A stretch of 64,000 nucleotides of DNA from Phaseolus vulgaris (lineage: Eukaryota > Streptophyta > Magnoliopsida > Fabales > Fabaceae), in the NCBI RefSeq assembly GCF_000499845.2, contig NC_023756.2:45523947-45587946 (forward strand), given 5' to 3'. Shown here one piece after another: positions 52,140 through 62,966 of this stretch (position 1 is its first letter; every line of letters starts with the position of its first letter). The position numbers and the translations under genes were made by a program. Below the pieces are notes generated by a model. It saw only the letters and a list, made by a program, of their open reading frames with translations, was not told the origin of the DNA and searched no databases.

Positions 52140-52990
52140 CAAGTATTGACTAGTTGTACTCTTTACAATGATGGACAACATCTTACCTTTCCAAGAGGAA
52201 CACTAGTAATATATCTAAAGTGTTGTCTACTAAGAATACCCTCAAAGAGAGGAACTCCAATATGCATCAAAGGAAAGCCACGATCAAATCCTAGAGCTTG
52301 CTTTAAACTTGACACAACTGTTTGTTAAAATGTCACAATAAACAGACCTTTATCTTTGCTGATCAACTGACCGAAGACTTCATCATAAAGTCTAAACAAC
52401 CGCACAAGACTGTTAATTGTTCATAGTAGCCCGGAAAAAAGATAAAGAAATCATCAGGCTATGAGTTGAAGTGAGAGCAGCTCTAGGGCTAGCCATAGGA
52501 AGAAGAAGCTTCTGTTATAACCAAGTATGGCTCAAGGATAAGACGAATCCAAGAACGTATTTCCAAAACCAAAAGCTTCATCGAGAAGTGTCAATTGAAG
52601 GTATCAAACGCTTTTTTGATATCAACCTCAATACACTGATCAATGATCAAGCAGATTTATGGATTAAGAAGCAACACAAATGTTGTCTGTGATACTTATC
52701 CGTGGTGCAATGAGATTTAACCTATCAACAAGTTTTGAAACTGAAGTTAGCAACTGCGATAGGCCTAGGGTCTTTAACTTGATCAACACCTTGAAACTTG
52801 AGATAAGAAAATCGGCTTTTTTTAGCTCATCAAAGAGAGGAATATTGGAGAACATAACATTATCAGATTCATCAAGCAGACTAATAAGATTATTAAAGGA
52901 AATGTAATTTTCTGAAGCTTAGAGGTTAGAGAAATATTCCAAAACATGCCTTTCAATATCACATTCATTGTTCCTCTAGCGTGACAAAAG
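52140..52990 (-). pseudogene. LINE reverse transcriptase pseudogene
   Basis: The minus strand, through several frames, gives NNLISLLDESDNVMFSNIPL, then DPRPIAVANFSFK, DRLNLIAPRISITDNI, a VDIKKAFDT block, FGQLISKDKGLF, and LGFDRGFPLMHIGVPLFEG. The order is that of plant LINE RT from the fingers through the motif after FADD (the catalytic block itself is missing or garbled). Many stops and frameshifts. It lies just outside the right end of the CACTA element and belongs to a different LINE lineage from 46290-46935. Confidence 0.85.
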
Positions 52991-53047
52991 TTTCTATTAG
53001 TACGTTGTTACATATTTCATCTTATGTTATTTGACGTATAACTATAA

Positions 53048-53214
53048 AAAAAAAATCATTAAAATAAAAATCAATCTTAAGAATAAAATATAATTAGTTA
53101 CTATATTAACTAAATTAAATATTATTTTAAAAATAAAAAATTATTAATATCTAAAATAATTTTTATTATTAATAAAATTTATAAACTAATTTCTAAATTA
53201 ATAATTATTATAAT

Positions 53215-53252
<38 letters not shown>
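53048..53252. repeat. Half of a foldback CACTA MITE followed by an (AAT)n microsatellite
   Basis: 53048-53215 resembles one arm of the MITE family (AAATCATTAAAATAAAAATC, AATTAGTTACTATATTAACT). It is followed by about 12 AAT units at 53217-53252. No right terminus. Confidence 0.55.
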
Positions 53253-53254
<2 letters not shown>

Positions 53255-56160
53255 TTTTTATAAAGAAAAAAGTTTAATGTTGTAGCTCAAACTACATACA
53301 CACTTCTTGCAATATTTTAATTGAAATGGATGGCTTGCATGTTTATATTGCGATTGACCTTAGTTTATTGATCATGAGTGAATTCCAAAAGTTTTTCGTA
53401 TTCTGTTTATAGTGTTGAGTCTTTAGTATGTATAAGATTTGCTAGAAAATTGTAGGTGATTTTTTTTTAAATGTGAGATTTTTTTATGGTTGTCAACTTT
53501 GTTCCTCTATTTTTGTTTATGGTTTCTGTTTAGAGTTTTGATGAATGATTTAGGCTGATTTTATATGAAAGTTGAGAAATACCTCTATTTTATTTATTGT
53601 TTTTTTAAATAAATAAAAAACCTTAGTTTATTGATTTCAATTGGCTGAGAAGTTTTCAACTTCATGGGTCATTTTCTCATCCATGCAAGCCAACTATTGG
53701 AATTTGCTGTCACTCTACCGAAGTTATGATCATATCTTTTTGATGTGAGGACCAGTGATCTCTGAGTAATCATAAAACTGTCAAGGCATTAACTATTAAC
53801 ATCATCATCAATATTATTATATAAAGATTATGAATTCGAAAAGAGTACAACAACATTTATGAATCATATGCATGACACAGATAAGAGAGGGGGGTGTTTG
53901 GCAGTGGGAGAAGGATATTCTCAGAAGATGCAACATGTCAGGAAGCATGGAGAAGATGAAGAGCATCACAGATTTCTTATCTTTTCTAGTGCACACTTGC
54001 ATTAGCAAATGGAAAAACTTGCTAGATCTGAAAAATAAAAGTGAGGATTGCATAATTAAAGTAAGATAGAAAGTGGTTTATGTTAAACACCTGTCATCAC
54101 CCCATACCGTCTTTCCTCATGATGTCTCCTCTCAGTGGCTGGGAATCAGAGACCATATAAGCTGCCACAGAATGTGGACACTGCTGGTCTGCCATTGGAG
54201 AAGACTTATATCTCTTTGGAACCTTTTGGACTTTCCCTTTTTGGGTTTAGGACGATTCTTCACGTGTGGTCATTTCTTAGGGTTTTCTTTCATTTGGGTG
54301 CCATATCACCAACTTGATTGACCAAAAAAAGGTTCTCAGTGGGAAAAAGTTGGGGTGAGTCAGAAACTAGAACAAAAACTAACCAAACAGCATCTCATTA
54401 TTGTTGCAAATATCTTGGTGGTGGCTTTTGGTGGAATTATGGTTGGTATCTTTGAAAACCACTAATCATAGATAGCGTTTACACCACGAATTGGGATTTA
54501 CACGAATTGTTAAGGCCACAGGGCATTCAGAATATAAAAAGTACTTTTCAGTAATGGCTAACTAGCAGATAACGGAACATTTGCATGTGCAGTTGTGGTG
54601 AAGGATAGGGAATGAGAATGAGGGAAGAGAATTGATGATGATGAACCCTAGGGTTTAATTAAACCACTTCGCATGCAAGTTTTAGACCATACTAGTAAGG
54701 GAATTAAACTGTTCAATCTAAATCAAATCTGAAAGGAAAATGATGGCAACAGATCAAGTGGGGTCTTCCCACTATCTAAATTCCATCCCCAATATGGTGG
54801 TGGCTATGCAATATACTTATGGACAAAACATACGGAAAAAACCTATATATATATAGTTCTTGTATATTATAGTTAATTTTGATAATCATAAGACTAATAT
54901 AAATTAAAATTGATGGAATAATGTGTAATTCAACCTTATAATGTCGTCTTATAAGATGAGGTTTGTCCTCACGCTAAAACTATCTATTCGTGTGTATAAT
55001 TATATATTATGGATGGTCCAACAGTCTGATAGTGAGTGGTCTTATAGATCTAACAAACTCTTTGTAATCATAAATTTTAATTTATCTTATTATTATATTA
55101 TCATTATGGAATGTGATGAGAAAACTGCAGAACTCGTCTTCTGATCTTTTCTTATTCAAGAACAGTTTGACTGTAAAGAATATGGTTCTATTTTGAAAAC
55201 GGAATGCAATGAATCGAGCTCTTTTAAGTAACATCCATTAGAGACTTTGATTGCTCAACTGTTACATTGAAAGGACAGTAGCTAGAAGTTGTAATTAGAA
55301 AACAATAATGAGTGTGTTTTAATTAAGAAATTGTTGATGCACACGTTTATAAGTGTTTAACAAAGAGAAGACTGTTACTTCGCATGTTCTTAAAGAAAGA
55401 AGTAGTTGGAATTGAAACAGTATGCAGTCCCCACAAAATCATGGATGAGAGATTATTAAAGAAAGGTATAGTATTGGAGTTGCATGTGTTAATTCAAGTG
55501 AAGGGAATTCAGATTCCATGACTATATATTCCATGAGATAGCTCCTCATGGTGAGTGGGAGCATTAATTCTTATAAAAAAAAGACTTTAAAACTAATGAT
55601 GATATGTAGCTCTATTGTAAAAAGGAGATGAAAAAAAAAAGAAAACAAAAAAGCAAAAGATCTGATAATGAATATTTTCGTTTTTTTATGTTAAAATTAA
55701 AGTTAAAGTATTTAATATATATATAAATATTATACTTATTTTAGGTCTAAAAATCAAACAATTAATAAAAGCTAGACCCTTGAGAAAAAACCAATTAGAA
55801 ATAAGAAAACTACAATTTGATTATGTTAGTTTTCTTCTACAAATAATCTTGTATCCATAGCAGGGAAGTGTATATGGTAAGGCAAATAGGGAAAGGAGGA
55901 TGAGGGAGAGTAGTGGAGGCTGTTGAGAATATAAAAAATAATACTAAGTCAAGGGTAGAGGGTAGTTAGTTTTATTCTGTTAGGATTTTTATTTCGTTGG
56001 GAAGTAAGCCAAGATATTAACTGTTATGCTTCATATCCTTTGTGTTCTTATTTTCTTTTTTGTTAGTATAAAAGTTTTATATCCTTAAAATGTTTCATTT
56101 TATTTATACTGGTAGAGAAAATAAAAACTAGACAACTGTGTAAAAAAACAAATAACTAAA
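53253..56160. other. Spacer with unresolved, less A+T-rich segments
   Basis: 53860-54330 and 54580-54830 are less A+T-rich and hold several short overlapping open frames, none with a recognisable product. They may be old transposon or transcribed non-coding DNA. 55918-56110 begins TGTTGAGAATATAAAAAAT, the look of a Ty1/copia LTR, but the far end and target duplications are not visible, so it is not called separately. Confidence 0.35.
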
Positions 56161-56165
56161 AAGTA

Positions 56166-56740
56166 TAAAAAAATATATTACCATGAAAATCCTGTATGTT
56201 GCTTGTGTGGAAAGGTCGATGAGTCGTCGAGTCACTTGTTCGCCGTTTGTGACTTTGCTTGGAGGGTATGGTGTCTTTGCTTTGAGTGACTTGGAGTGTC
56301 GTTCGTAATCCATTCAGATCCAATGCAAAATTTTATTCAATTCAGGTTGAGTCAGGCATCTGTTTTGGTTAATGATGTTTGGGGGGCAATTTGGGTTGGA
56401 ATTGTGAGTGAAATTTGGAAGCATAAGAACTCGGTCGTCTTTAATGGAGGAGTGGCAGATGTGTTAGAAGTTTTTGCCTCTGCACAAGTAAAGGTGTGGT
56501 CTTGGATTGCTGCAAAGTCCCACGAAGTTTATTTGTCCTATCCCTGTTGGGTTCTGGATCCTTTGGCCTGTATACGGCTGATTCGGTAAAGCTAGTTAGC
56601 GCTTGGTTTGGTTGGTCTTTTGACCGGCGGTTTTGGGTGTCGAGTTAGGAGTTAAATTGTATGTGTGTTTGTAAAAGGGTTGGACCACCCCCTGAAGTGG
56701 TTCTCATTTATTGATTTTTTATTGCTGATAAAAAAAAAAC
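56166..56740 (+). mobile_element. 5'-truncated LINE: zf-RVT end of ORF2 plus 3' UTR
   Basis: The frame from about 56181 reads HENPVCCLCGKVDESSSHLF, AVCDFAWRVWCLCFE, one stop at the place of a Trp, then LGVSFVIHSDPMQNFIQFRL, IWVGIVSEIWKHKNSVVFNG and SAQVKVWSWIAAKS, ending DPLACIRLIR. This is the Cys/His zf-RVT domain and C-terminus of plant L1-like ORF2. The 3' UTR ends with AAAGGGTTGGACCACCCCCT, TTATTGCTGAT and poly-A. Only one in-frame stop makes it the youngest-looking coding LINE remnant here. Target duplications were not found. Confidence 0.88.
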
Positions 56741-56834
56741 CATTTAATTCTATAAAAAATAAAATAACAAAATTGATATTAATTTTCTTTTATAAGCATT
56801 GTGTATACATTATTTGGTCAAATTTTAGATTGAT

Positions 56835-56910
56835 ATTATAAAATTAAATCACCCCTTAAGTGAATCACTTTAATTTAATAGTTTATTGTTGATAAAAAAA
56901 AACATACTAA
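56835..56910 (+). mobile_element. Truncated LINE 3' end
   Basis: AAATCACCCCTTAAGTGAAT, CACTTTAATTTAATAGTTTA and TTGTTGATAAAAAAAAA give the LINE tail signature, about 100 bp after the previous LINE's poly-A. Confidence 0.65.
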
Positions 56911-57475
56911 CTGTTGTATTAAATGATCTATATGTTTTGTTCGATGGATCTATATGAATTAGCAGTTTTTATCCTCTAACCTTATTCTTGATCCAATGTG
57001 GAGACAAGTGTTTAGGAAGAAAAATTGACATGTCTTTCTTACATCCAATGATATAGGTTCAATTTATGTAAAAAAAATAAAAATATAGTGTTTATTTGGA
57101 ATTTTCAAACTAAAGTTAAACATAATATCATATATTTTTCTATAAAAGCTATAACATTCTGCATAATTAATTAAGAGAAAGTTGCTAGTTGCCTATTATT
57201 ATTACATGAGAAATGTAGTATTAAGTTTGACTAACCTCTTTATTTATAATAACACTGTAAAAGCTGTAATTCAATGTCAATTTGCACACCACTCCTCAAA
57301 ATATATAATGTCTTGTACCCTGAATTTGATGTTGTTAAAAGACTATATAGTAATATTTTCAAAGTGAAATTACCCATCCTTTTAGCAAAAGATATTACTT
57401 AAATGTATGCTATGTCACTAAACTCTCTTTTTAAAAACCTACTCTACTCCCACCATTTATAAGCTGGTCATCTTA

Positions 57476-58318
57476 GGATGTGTTTGGATTAGGAAGGAGA
57501 AATGAGAGGATTTAAGAGAGTGAATTTGAAGTGATTTGACGTGAGGAAAGTTTTGTTGTTTGGATTAAGGTATATGTAGAGTGAATTTGTGGAGAAAGTT
57601 TATTAAAGTTTGTAAGTGATGTGATGTATGTAGGAAGATTTTTAATTTTTTAAAATATTAGAATGTAAATTTATAAATTTATCCTAATTTTTAAAAAGGA
57701 AAAATAAATTTTAGTAATTATAATTTTGTATATTTTTTTATTTATTATAAATAATTTTTTATTATTATTAATTATTAGTATTTATATTTATTAATAATAT
57801 TATTAAATATTTTTATTGCTTAAATTTATTTAATATTTAATATTTTTATTGTTAATATTATTATTTAGTAAATTTATTTTAATTATTATTATTTATAATT
57901 TTATTAATTTTTTATATTATTATTATTATTTTTAATTTTATGTATATTATTATTATTTCATAATTTTTATATTTATATTATTAATTTATTTCTTTTATTA
58001 TTATTTTATAAATATATTTAAATTATTATATAAATATATTTATATTATTATATAAATATATTTATATTATTATATAAATATATTTATATTATTATTATAT
58101 AAATATATTAGTTTATTAGTATTATTATATTATATTATATTATATTCTTCCTAATTTTTTGCTTTTCTTTGCATTGGCGCAGGATGTCAATTCCTTCTTC
58201 TTCCACTAATCAGCTCTTTTCATTCTTCGTAATTGACCAGAAACAAACGCGAAATTCTCCTGCAAATCATTGCCTTCCAATTCGAATGAATAGTATTCAC
58301 TCGGATCCAAACACAGCC
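57476..58318. mobile_element. PIF/Harbinger-like non-autonomous element, TTA target duplication
   Basis: Left end GGATGTGTTTGGATTAGG and right end (reverse complement) GGCTGTGTTTGGATCCGAG are inverted and flanked by TTA on both sides (57473-57475, 58319-58321), as for PIF/Harbinger (Tourist-like) elements. 843 bp. The core 57650-58145 is almost pure A/T with tandem TATTATTATATAAATATAT units. No transposase. Confidence 0.8.
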
Positions 58319-59884
58319 TTAATGTTTTTAACTTCTCTTTCGTTAAAACGCTAAAAATATATTACATTAATTTAATTTTTTAAAAATATAGTAAAAGTAA
58401 CCTTAAATTTCCACAACAAAATTGTTCTAAAGCTCTCTCAGACCACCGAAATCAGGAACGCGGTCATTAGGACTAAATCTTTAAAAACAAAATTTGTGTT
58501 GAGAATTGAAAACAACACAACACAAACCTCAACCAATACAACACAAAATCAAAGAAATCGAGGTAGAAATTCATCATGAAAACGAAAATGGAGTGAAATC
58601 TAAGGTTGAGTCTCCAACTTGTAGAGATTGAAAAAAAAATACAAAACTAGGATCAAGTCTCAACTCGCACAAATTCAAAAAAGAAAAAAAAAATTATTTC
58701 ACACCTAATGTTTTTTTTTTCACTTACTAAACTTTACAATATCACACTCATTTATTTTCCTTTTCATATAAGTAACATACCATTCAATCTTTCGTCCAGT
58801 GCACTTACGTCAATTAAAATAAAAAATTAATTGTTTATGTAGACTAAACGTTAATAATTTCATTATCAATTTAAATTTAATTTTAAAATATATATATCAT
58901 GTTTTGCCTAGAATAAATTTTCAAAACTTTAAATTTTTATGACTATTTATATTTTCAATAATAGTGACCGTTTATTTAATTTTTTTTAAACAAATTGATA
59001 GTATATATACTAAAAAATATCATATTAAGATGTTATTGTTCTAAATTTTTAGATAACACACAATGAAACAAAGTAAGTCAAAATAATTTTGCTAAAATTA
59101 CAAGTATTTTTTTAAAAGAACATTTCTGCATAAATTGTGTGATAAAAGAATGGAAAGGGAGAAAGAATCTAAACTGCAATATTTTATGATGTGTGTGTGG
59201 TCCAGACATGCATCATTACATTGAGATTCAGAATTGACTCGTTCTCATTTTATCCTTGGTTCTTTATATAAGATTCAAATAATTAGTTAATCAAATACAA
59301 ATAGTCAAGTTAGTTTGTTTCAATTAATATTATAACAAATTATTCATATAAAATTCAATAATTTAAGGTTAATTGTTTAATGCTTTATTTATAGGTTTTA
59401 GTTTGGTATTTTAAAAAACAATATTCAAATTAAATAAACACTATGCAAATCACATAGAAATGAGTCCTATAAAACAAGCAAAAAATTGAAAAATCAAATA
59501 TTATTGTTTTTAGTTGTTTGTGGAAGTGAGCTTTCATATATGAATTTCACTATTCATAGTTTTATATAGGTGAATATGTCTTAAATAAATTAAAAATAAT
59601 CACAAATTCCACTTAAACTGAAAAAACTATAACTACTTCAAAAAAAAAAAAAATTGACACAAATTTAAATATAAATGACCAAATGTTTTTTTAAAAGATA
59701 AATACCAATCTGAATTCTTAATATTGTAAGAGATAATAATTTTTCTATTAAGTTAGATTAAGGCTCTGAACTTTTTCATAAAAGATAAATATAAAAAAAT
59801 GACTTATAATTAATTTTGTTTCCTTCTAATAGTTCCCTCTTTTAATACAGAAATTACTTAAACATAGTAACACTTAGGATGTGT
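58319..59884. other. A+T-rich spacer, nothing recognised
   Basis: No gene seen. AACACAACACAAAC.TCAACC phrases near 58510-58550 are short-range repeats. The rest is A+T-rich. Confidence 0.4.
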
Positions 59885-60020
59885 TAAGGTTTTGATGGAG
59901 AGTTCTGTGTCCTAAATGATTTTGGTTGGAAGCTCCAAGTTTTGCTACCATGTCTGCATAACTGGTTCCCTTCACAGAATAATGATTGCTGGTAGAAGAC
60001 AAAGTTACTGTTAAATACTC
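59885..60020 (-). mobile_element. Probable LINE RNase H relic
   Basis: The minus strand reads SLFCEGNQ and, one base shifted, YADMVAKLGASNQNHLGHRT, which resembles the REGNxxADxLAKxGA motif of LINE RNase H domains. Short and frameshifted. Confidence 0.45.
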
Positions 60021-60171
60021 TCAAAGTGAAACTCAACTATAGGTCTACAAGCAACACCACCACATGCATGGAGTCAGAGAGTAACAACTGCTTTTCAATA
60101 AATAAAAATTATTTTCAAAGAACAAAAATAATTAATCATTATAATAATTAAATTAGATATTATTTTAAGAT

Positions 60172-60760
60172 TGGTATAGAATATGAGTATTGTACTGGTA
60201 GCCTAAAACCGAGAGGTATAGGCCGAGAACTACATGTTAAATAACAAAAATGATAAGTTAAAACCGAGAGGTCTGGACCGAAACCTGAAAGGATAATATA
60301 AATTATAATAAAGCCCAATTTAAAGAAGAAACTTGCACAAGAGGGTGTAAAAATAATAAAAGGGTGTAAAAAGAAAGTCCAAAAGTACTGTAGAAGGCCC
60401 ATTAACGAAACCCTATAAATAGGAGGTCAGCATAAGAAAAAGGTAAGAGTGATTTTATCTGAAAACCATTAAATTATTTCTGACTTTGGCATCGGAGCGA
60501 CTTGCAGGTACACCCCCCCACCTGTGAGGAATACCAGCCGAGAGGAGCAGCCGGAAAAAGTAGCCGAGAGTCCAGCCTAGGAAGTAGTTCAGCCCAAGAG
60601 GAAACCGAGAGTCCAGCCCGAGAAGTAGTTCAGCCCAAGAGAAAACCGAGAGTCCAGCCCGAGACCGGAAGATTTGTATAAGAGGTCATCTTGTCATTTT
60701 GGTTCGAGTGTTCTTAGTCCTTTTTGTAAGAACAAGTATCATTTTATTGAAAATACAATG
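60172..60760 (+). mobile_element. Solo LTR of a retrotransposon (about 589 bp)
   Basis: The 5-mer AAGAT occurs on both sides (60167-60171 and 60761-60765). Inside are a TATA box in CCCTATAAATAGG (60412-60424), the downstream phrase TGACTTTGGCATCGGAGCG and a C-run typical of Ty3/gypsy LTRs in plants, and a 42-bp unit CCGAGAGTCCAGCCCGAGAA plus GTAGTTCAGCCCAAGAG repeated about 2.5 times at 60573-60665. It interrupts sequence (60095-60171) that looks like one arm of the foldback MITE. The exact 3' base is uncertain by a few positions. No internal region or second LTR. Confidence 0.7.
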
Positions 60761-60765
60761 AAGAT

Positions 60766-61734
60766 AAATGTCTATTTTAAAAAAAATAGGCGAGTATAAG
60801 TTAGTATAATAATCGCAATTTCCTTCTAAGCAATAAATATAGCGTTGTTGTTTTGTCTCCATTTTAAGATCTAAGCAATAATGTTAGAAATGGTTATCTT
60901 ATGGTAATATATGTTTTCCATATTATAAGAAAACAAGAATTAGAAAAGTTGTGTGGTGTAAATATAAATGGATAATTATAATAAAAAATTTAATAGTCAC
61001 GTTACCACTTAAAATTAAGTGTATTTATTTTTTAATCTACACTATTTAAAAGTGAATTTATTTATATTTATTATCCTCATCTCTCATAGCATATACTTTG
61101 TTATTCTCATCTCTCATAAGGGTCCACTGTTGAATTAGATATTAGCTTTTACTACCTGCACCTCCTCATAGTTTCTAACTACAACCCCATTTGTAAAAGT
61201 GACTTCTGGATTACCCATTCTACTAATCTTACATAATAAGATTTTTAAAGTTTTTGGAACATAATTTTCACCAACAGAACTTTTGGACCATTGAAATAAA
61301 TTTTTCAAAATATTTAAAAAAAAAAACACAGAATAATGAGTTTTTTAAAACAAACTTCTCAGAACATATATGAATATACCTTCAGAAGCGAAATTTCTTA
61401 AATGTGTTTTCAATAACAAATTTTCTAGAACACATAAAATATGTTTTAGAATAAGTTTTTTAGAACATAATTTCTCAAAGAAGATAGTTTTTAAAATGAA
61501 TTTTATAGAGTGAGCTATTTTCTTCTTTCTTTCAAATAGTGCAATAAAGAATATTTCAATTGACTTCTGAAATATTGGAGGGTTTTAATAGTAGTTCTGC
61601 GGGTGCCAACAGCAATTCTTTTTTATACACATTTTGAAGGTTATGACCCAATAAGGCTTATGTTGACAAAAACACAAGCCCGATATCTTTCTCTTGACCC
61701 CAAAAAACATGACAAATAGCGACAGACTCTTTTT
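60766..61734. other. A+T-rich spacer, nothing recognised
   Basis: TACTACCTGCACCTCCTCAT at about 61151 resembles part of a MULE MITE end, but no partner end was found. No gene seen. Confidence 0.35.
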
Positions 61735-62068
61735 GGCAATTTCTTCCTGCACCTCTACATTTTTCTTCCTAAATCCTACATTCTTCAAATATACCGAAAT
61801 CACCCTTTACAGTTTTAGATGTTTCCGAAATAGTGATTTTGTAAGTAAAGGATATTTTGAAATAGAAAATCCAAAAGACAAAAAAATCATTCTGGAACCA
61901 TATTTTTTTATTTCCAGATTGATAAAGCTGGAATTCATTTGGAAAAGATGTTCCGAAAATATTTTAGAAAGAATAATCCAAAGTTATTTTTTAAAGGGGG
62001 CAAAATAGTCTTCTCCAAAAATAATAGGGTGCAGGAAGAAATTTGTAAAGGTGTAGGAAGAAGTTGCC
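61735..62068. mobile_element. Mutator-like MITE, second copy
   Basis: Left GGCAATTTCTTCCTGCACCT, right (reverse complement) GGCAACTTCTTCCTACACC, inverted over about 40 bp. The ends match those of the 15053-15421 element. Flanks ACTCTTTTT and TCTCTTTTT agree at 8 of 9 bases, a plausible 9-bp duplication. The open frame across it is accidental. Confidence 0.7.
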
Positions 62069-62512
62069 CTCTCTTTTTCATTCATTTACTATTAGTTGTT
62101 TCAGGTTTATTTTAAACATTCTAAGAAAAATTAATGGTAAATAAATAAAAAAGAAACAAGTTACAAAATTAATCTTATCATCGTTAACTTTTTTTTTTTA
62201 CGTTTACCATTAATATTTTTAGGGATTGCAACAGAAATAATAATATTTATATCAAAAAAATTAAAACGAAACTTATGTACTGGATTAATTTGTTTAGACC
62301 ACAAATATTATGAACAGAAAGAAGTAATATATGTTTGGAATCAAAGGATCTGCACTTTCTTCCCCCAAACATGACTCAAATCCCAAATTATTCATACATA
62401 TAGCTTGCGATTATATCAAAGAAAGTTCAGTTGAATATTTATTTATTTATTTGCATAATTTAAAATGATGTGGTGTGGTGTGGTCCATTGAAGAAGAAGA
62501 ACATGAAATTTT

Positions 62513-62904
62513 CTAGGTCACGGGTAGCACTATTCCAGGCAATGGTGCTGGATAATTTGGATCTGGTGAAGAAAGTGGCGATGGCATTTCACCCAGTTTC
62601 CTCATATTCAAATCTGCAAATTAAACACAGCAAGATCATGTCAACGGTTCAAAGTGTTTTTCCAGAATCAACAAAACCCTACGTTTTGAAGATACACTCA
62701 TTTTTCCAGAAAAAAAAAAAAGATGAACATGCATGCATGACAGATACGTGGTGGAAGTGATCGTGATTATATTCTTCTATGCATTTTCATGATTCACTGC
62801 GAAGACTAACCTGAACCAAAACTCAACTGCAAAAGCAGAACAAAGGCTACGATTAACAGAAGAAAACGTGGAGAGATTAATGAGAGACTGAAGCTGTTAG
62901 CCAT
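62513..62904 (-). CDS. Putative small secreted peptide (64 aa, 2 exons)
   Basis: Minus-strand exon 1 is 62904-62811 and exon 2 is 62613-62513, with a GTTAGT donor and TTTGCAG acceptor joining in phase. The product starts MANSFSLSLISPRFLLLIVA, a clear signal peptide (hydrophobic core about 14-28), with probable cleavage near FGS. That leaves about 33 residues that are Pro-rich, including KLGEMPSPLSSPDPNYPAPL and ending LPVT. No Cys, and no match to CLE, CEP, PSK, IDA or RALF that I can see. Support for a real gene: TTTCACCATGGCT start context, a TATAAAT box about 55 bp upstream with an adjacent TACGTCA, and AATAAATAAATAAATA about 70 bases after the stop (62445-62430 region). Function unknown; apoplastic signalling is possible but unproven. 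Confidence 0.6.
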
Positions 62905-62958
62905 GGTGAAACTTGATAGTGTGTGTGAGACATGCTTCAGAATAAGAAATCAAGAAAA

Positions 62959-62966
62959 ATTTATAA
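62959..62966 (-). promoter_or_regulatory. TATA box of the small secreted-peptide gene
   Basis: The minus strand reads TACGTCATTATAAATTTT; the TATAAAT is about 55-60 bases above the ATG, leaving a 5' UTR of about 25-30 bases. The TACGTCA just upstream has the core of a bZIP (TGACG/ACGT) site. Confidence 0.5.

Noticed and set aside
55918..56110. Ty1/copia LTR beginning TGTTGAGAATAT
   Set aside because: The left end looks right, but no right end, target duplication or partner was found.
61694..62008. 104-codon plus-strand frame
   Set aside because: Runs through a MULE-type MITE and its flank; no motif.
62470..62760. 96-codon plus-strand frame
   Set aside because: Begins with GTG and is antisense to the spliced secreted-peptide gene, which has far better support.
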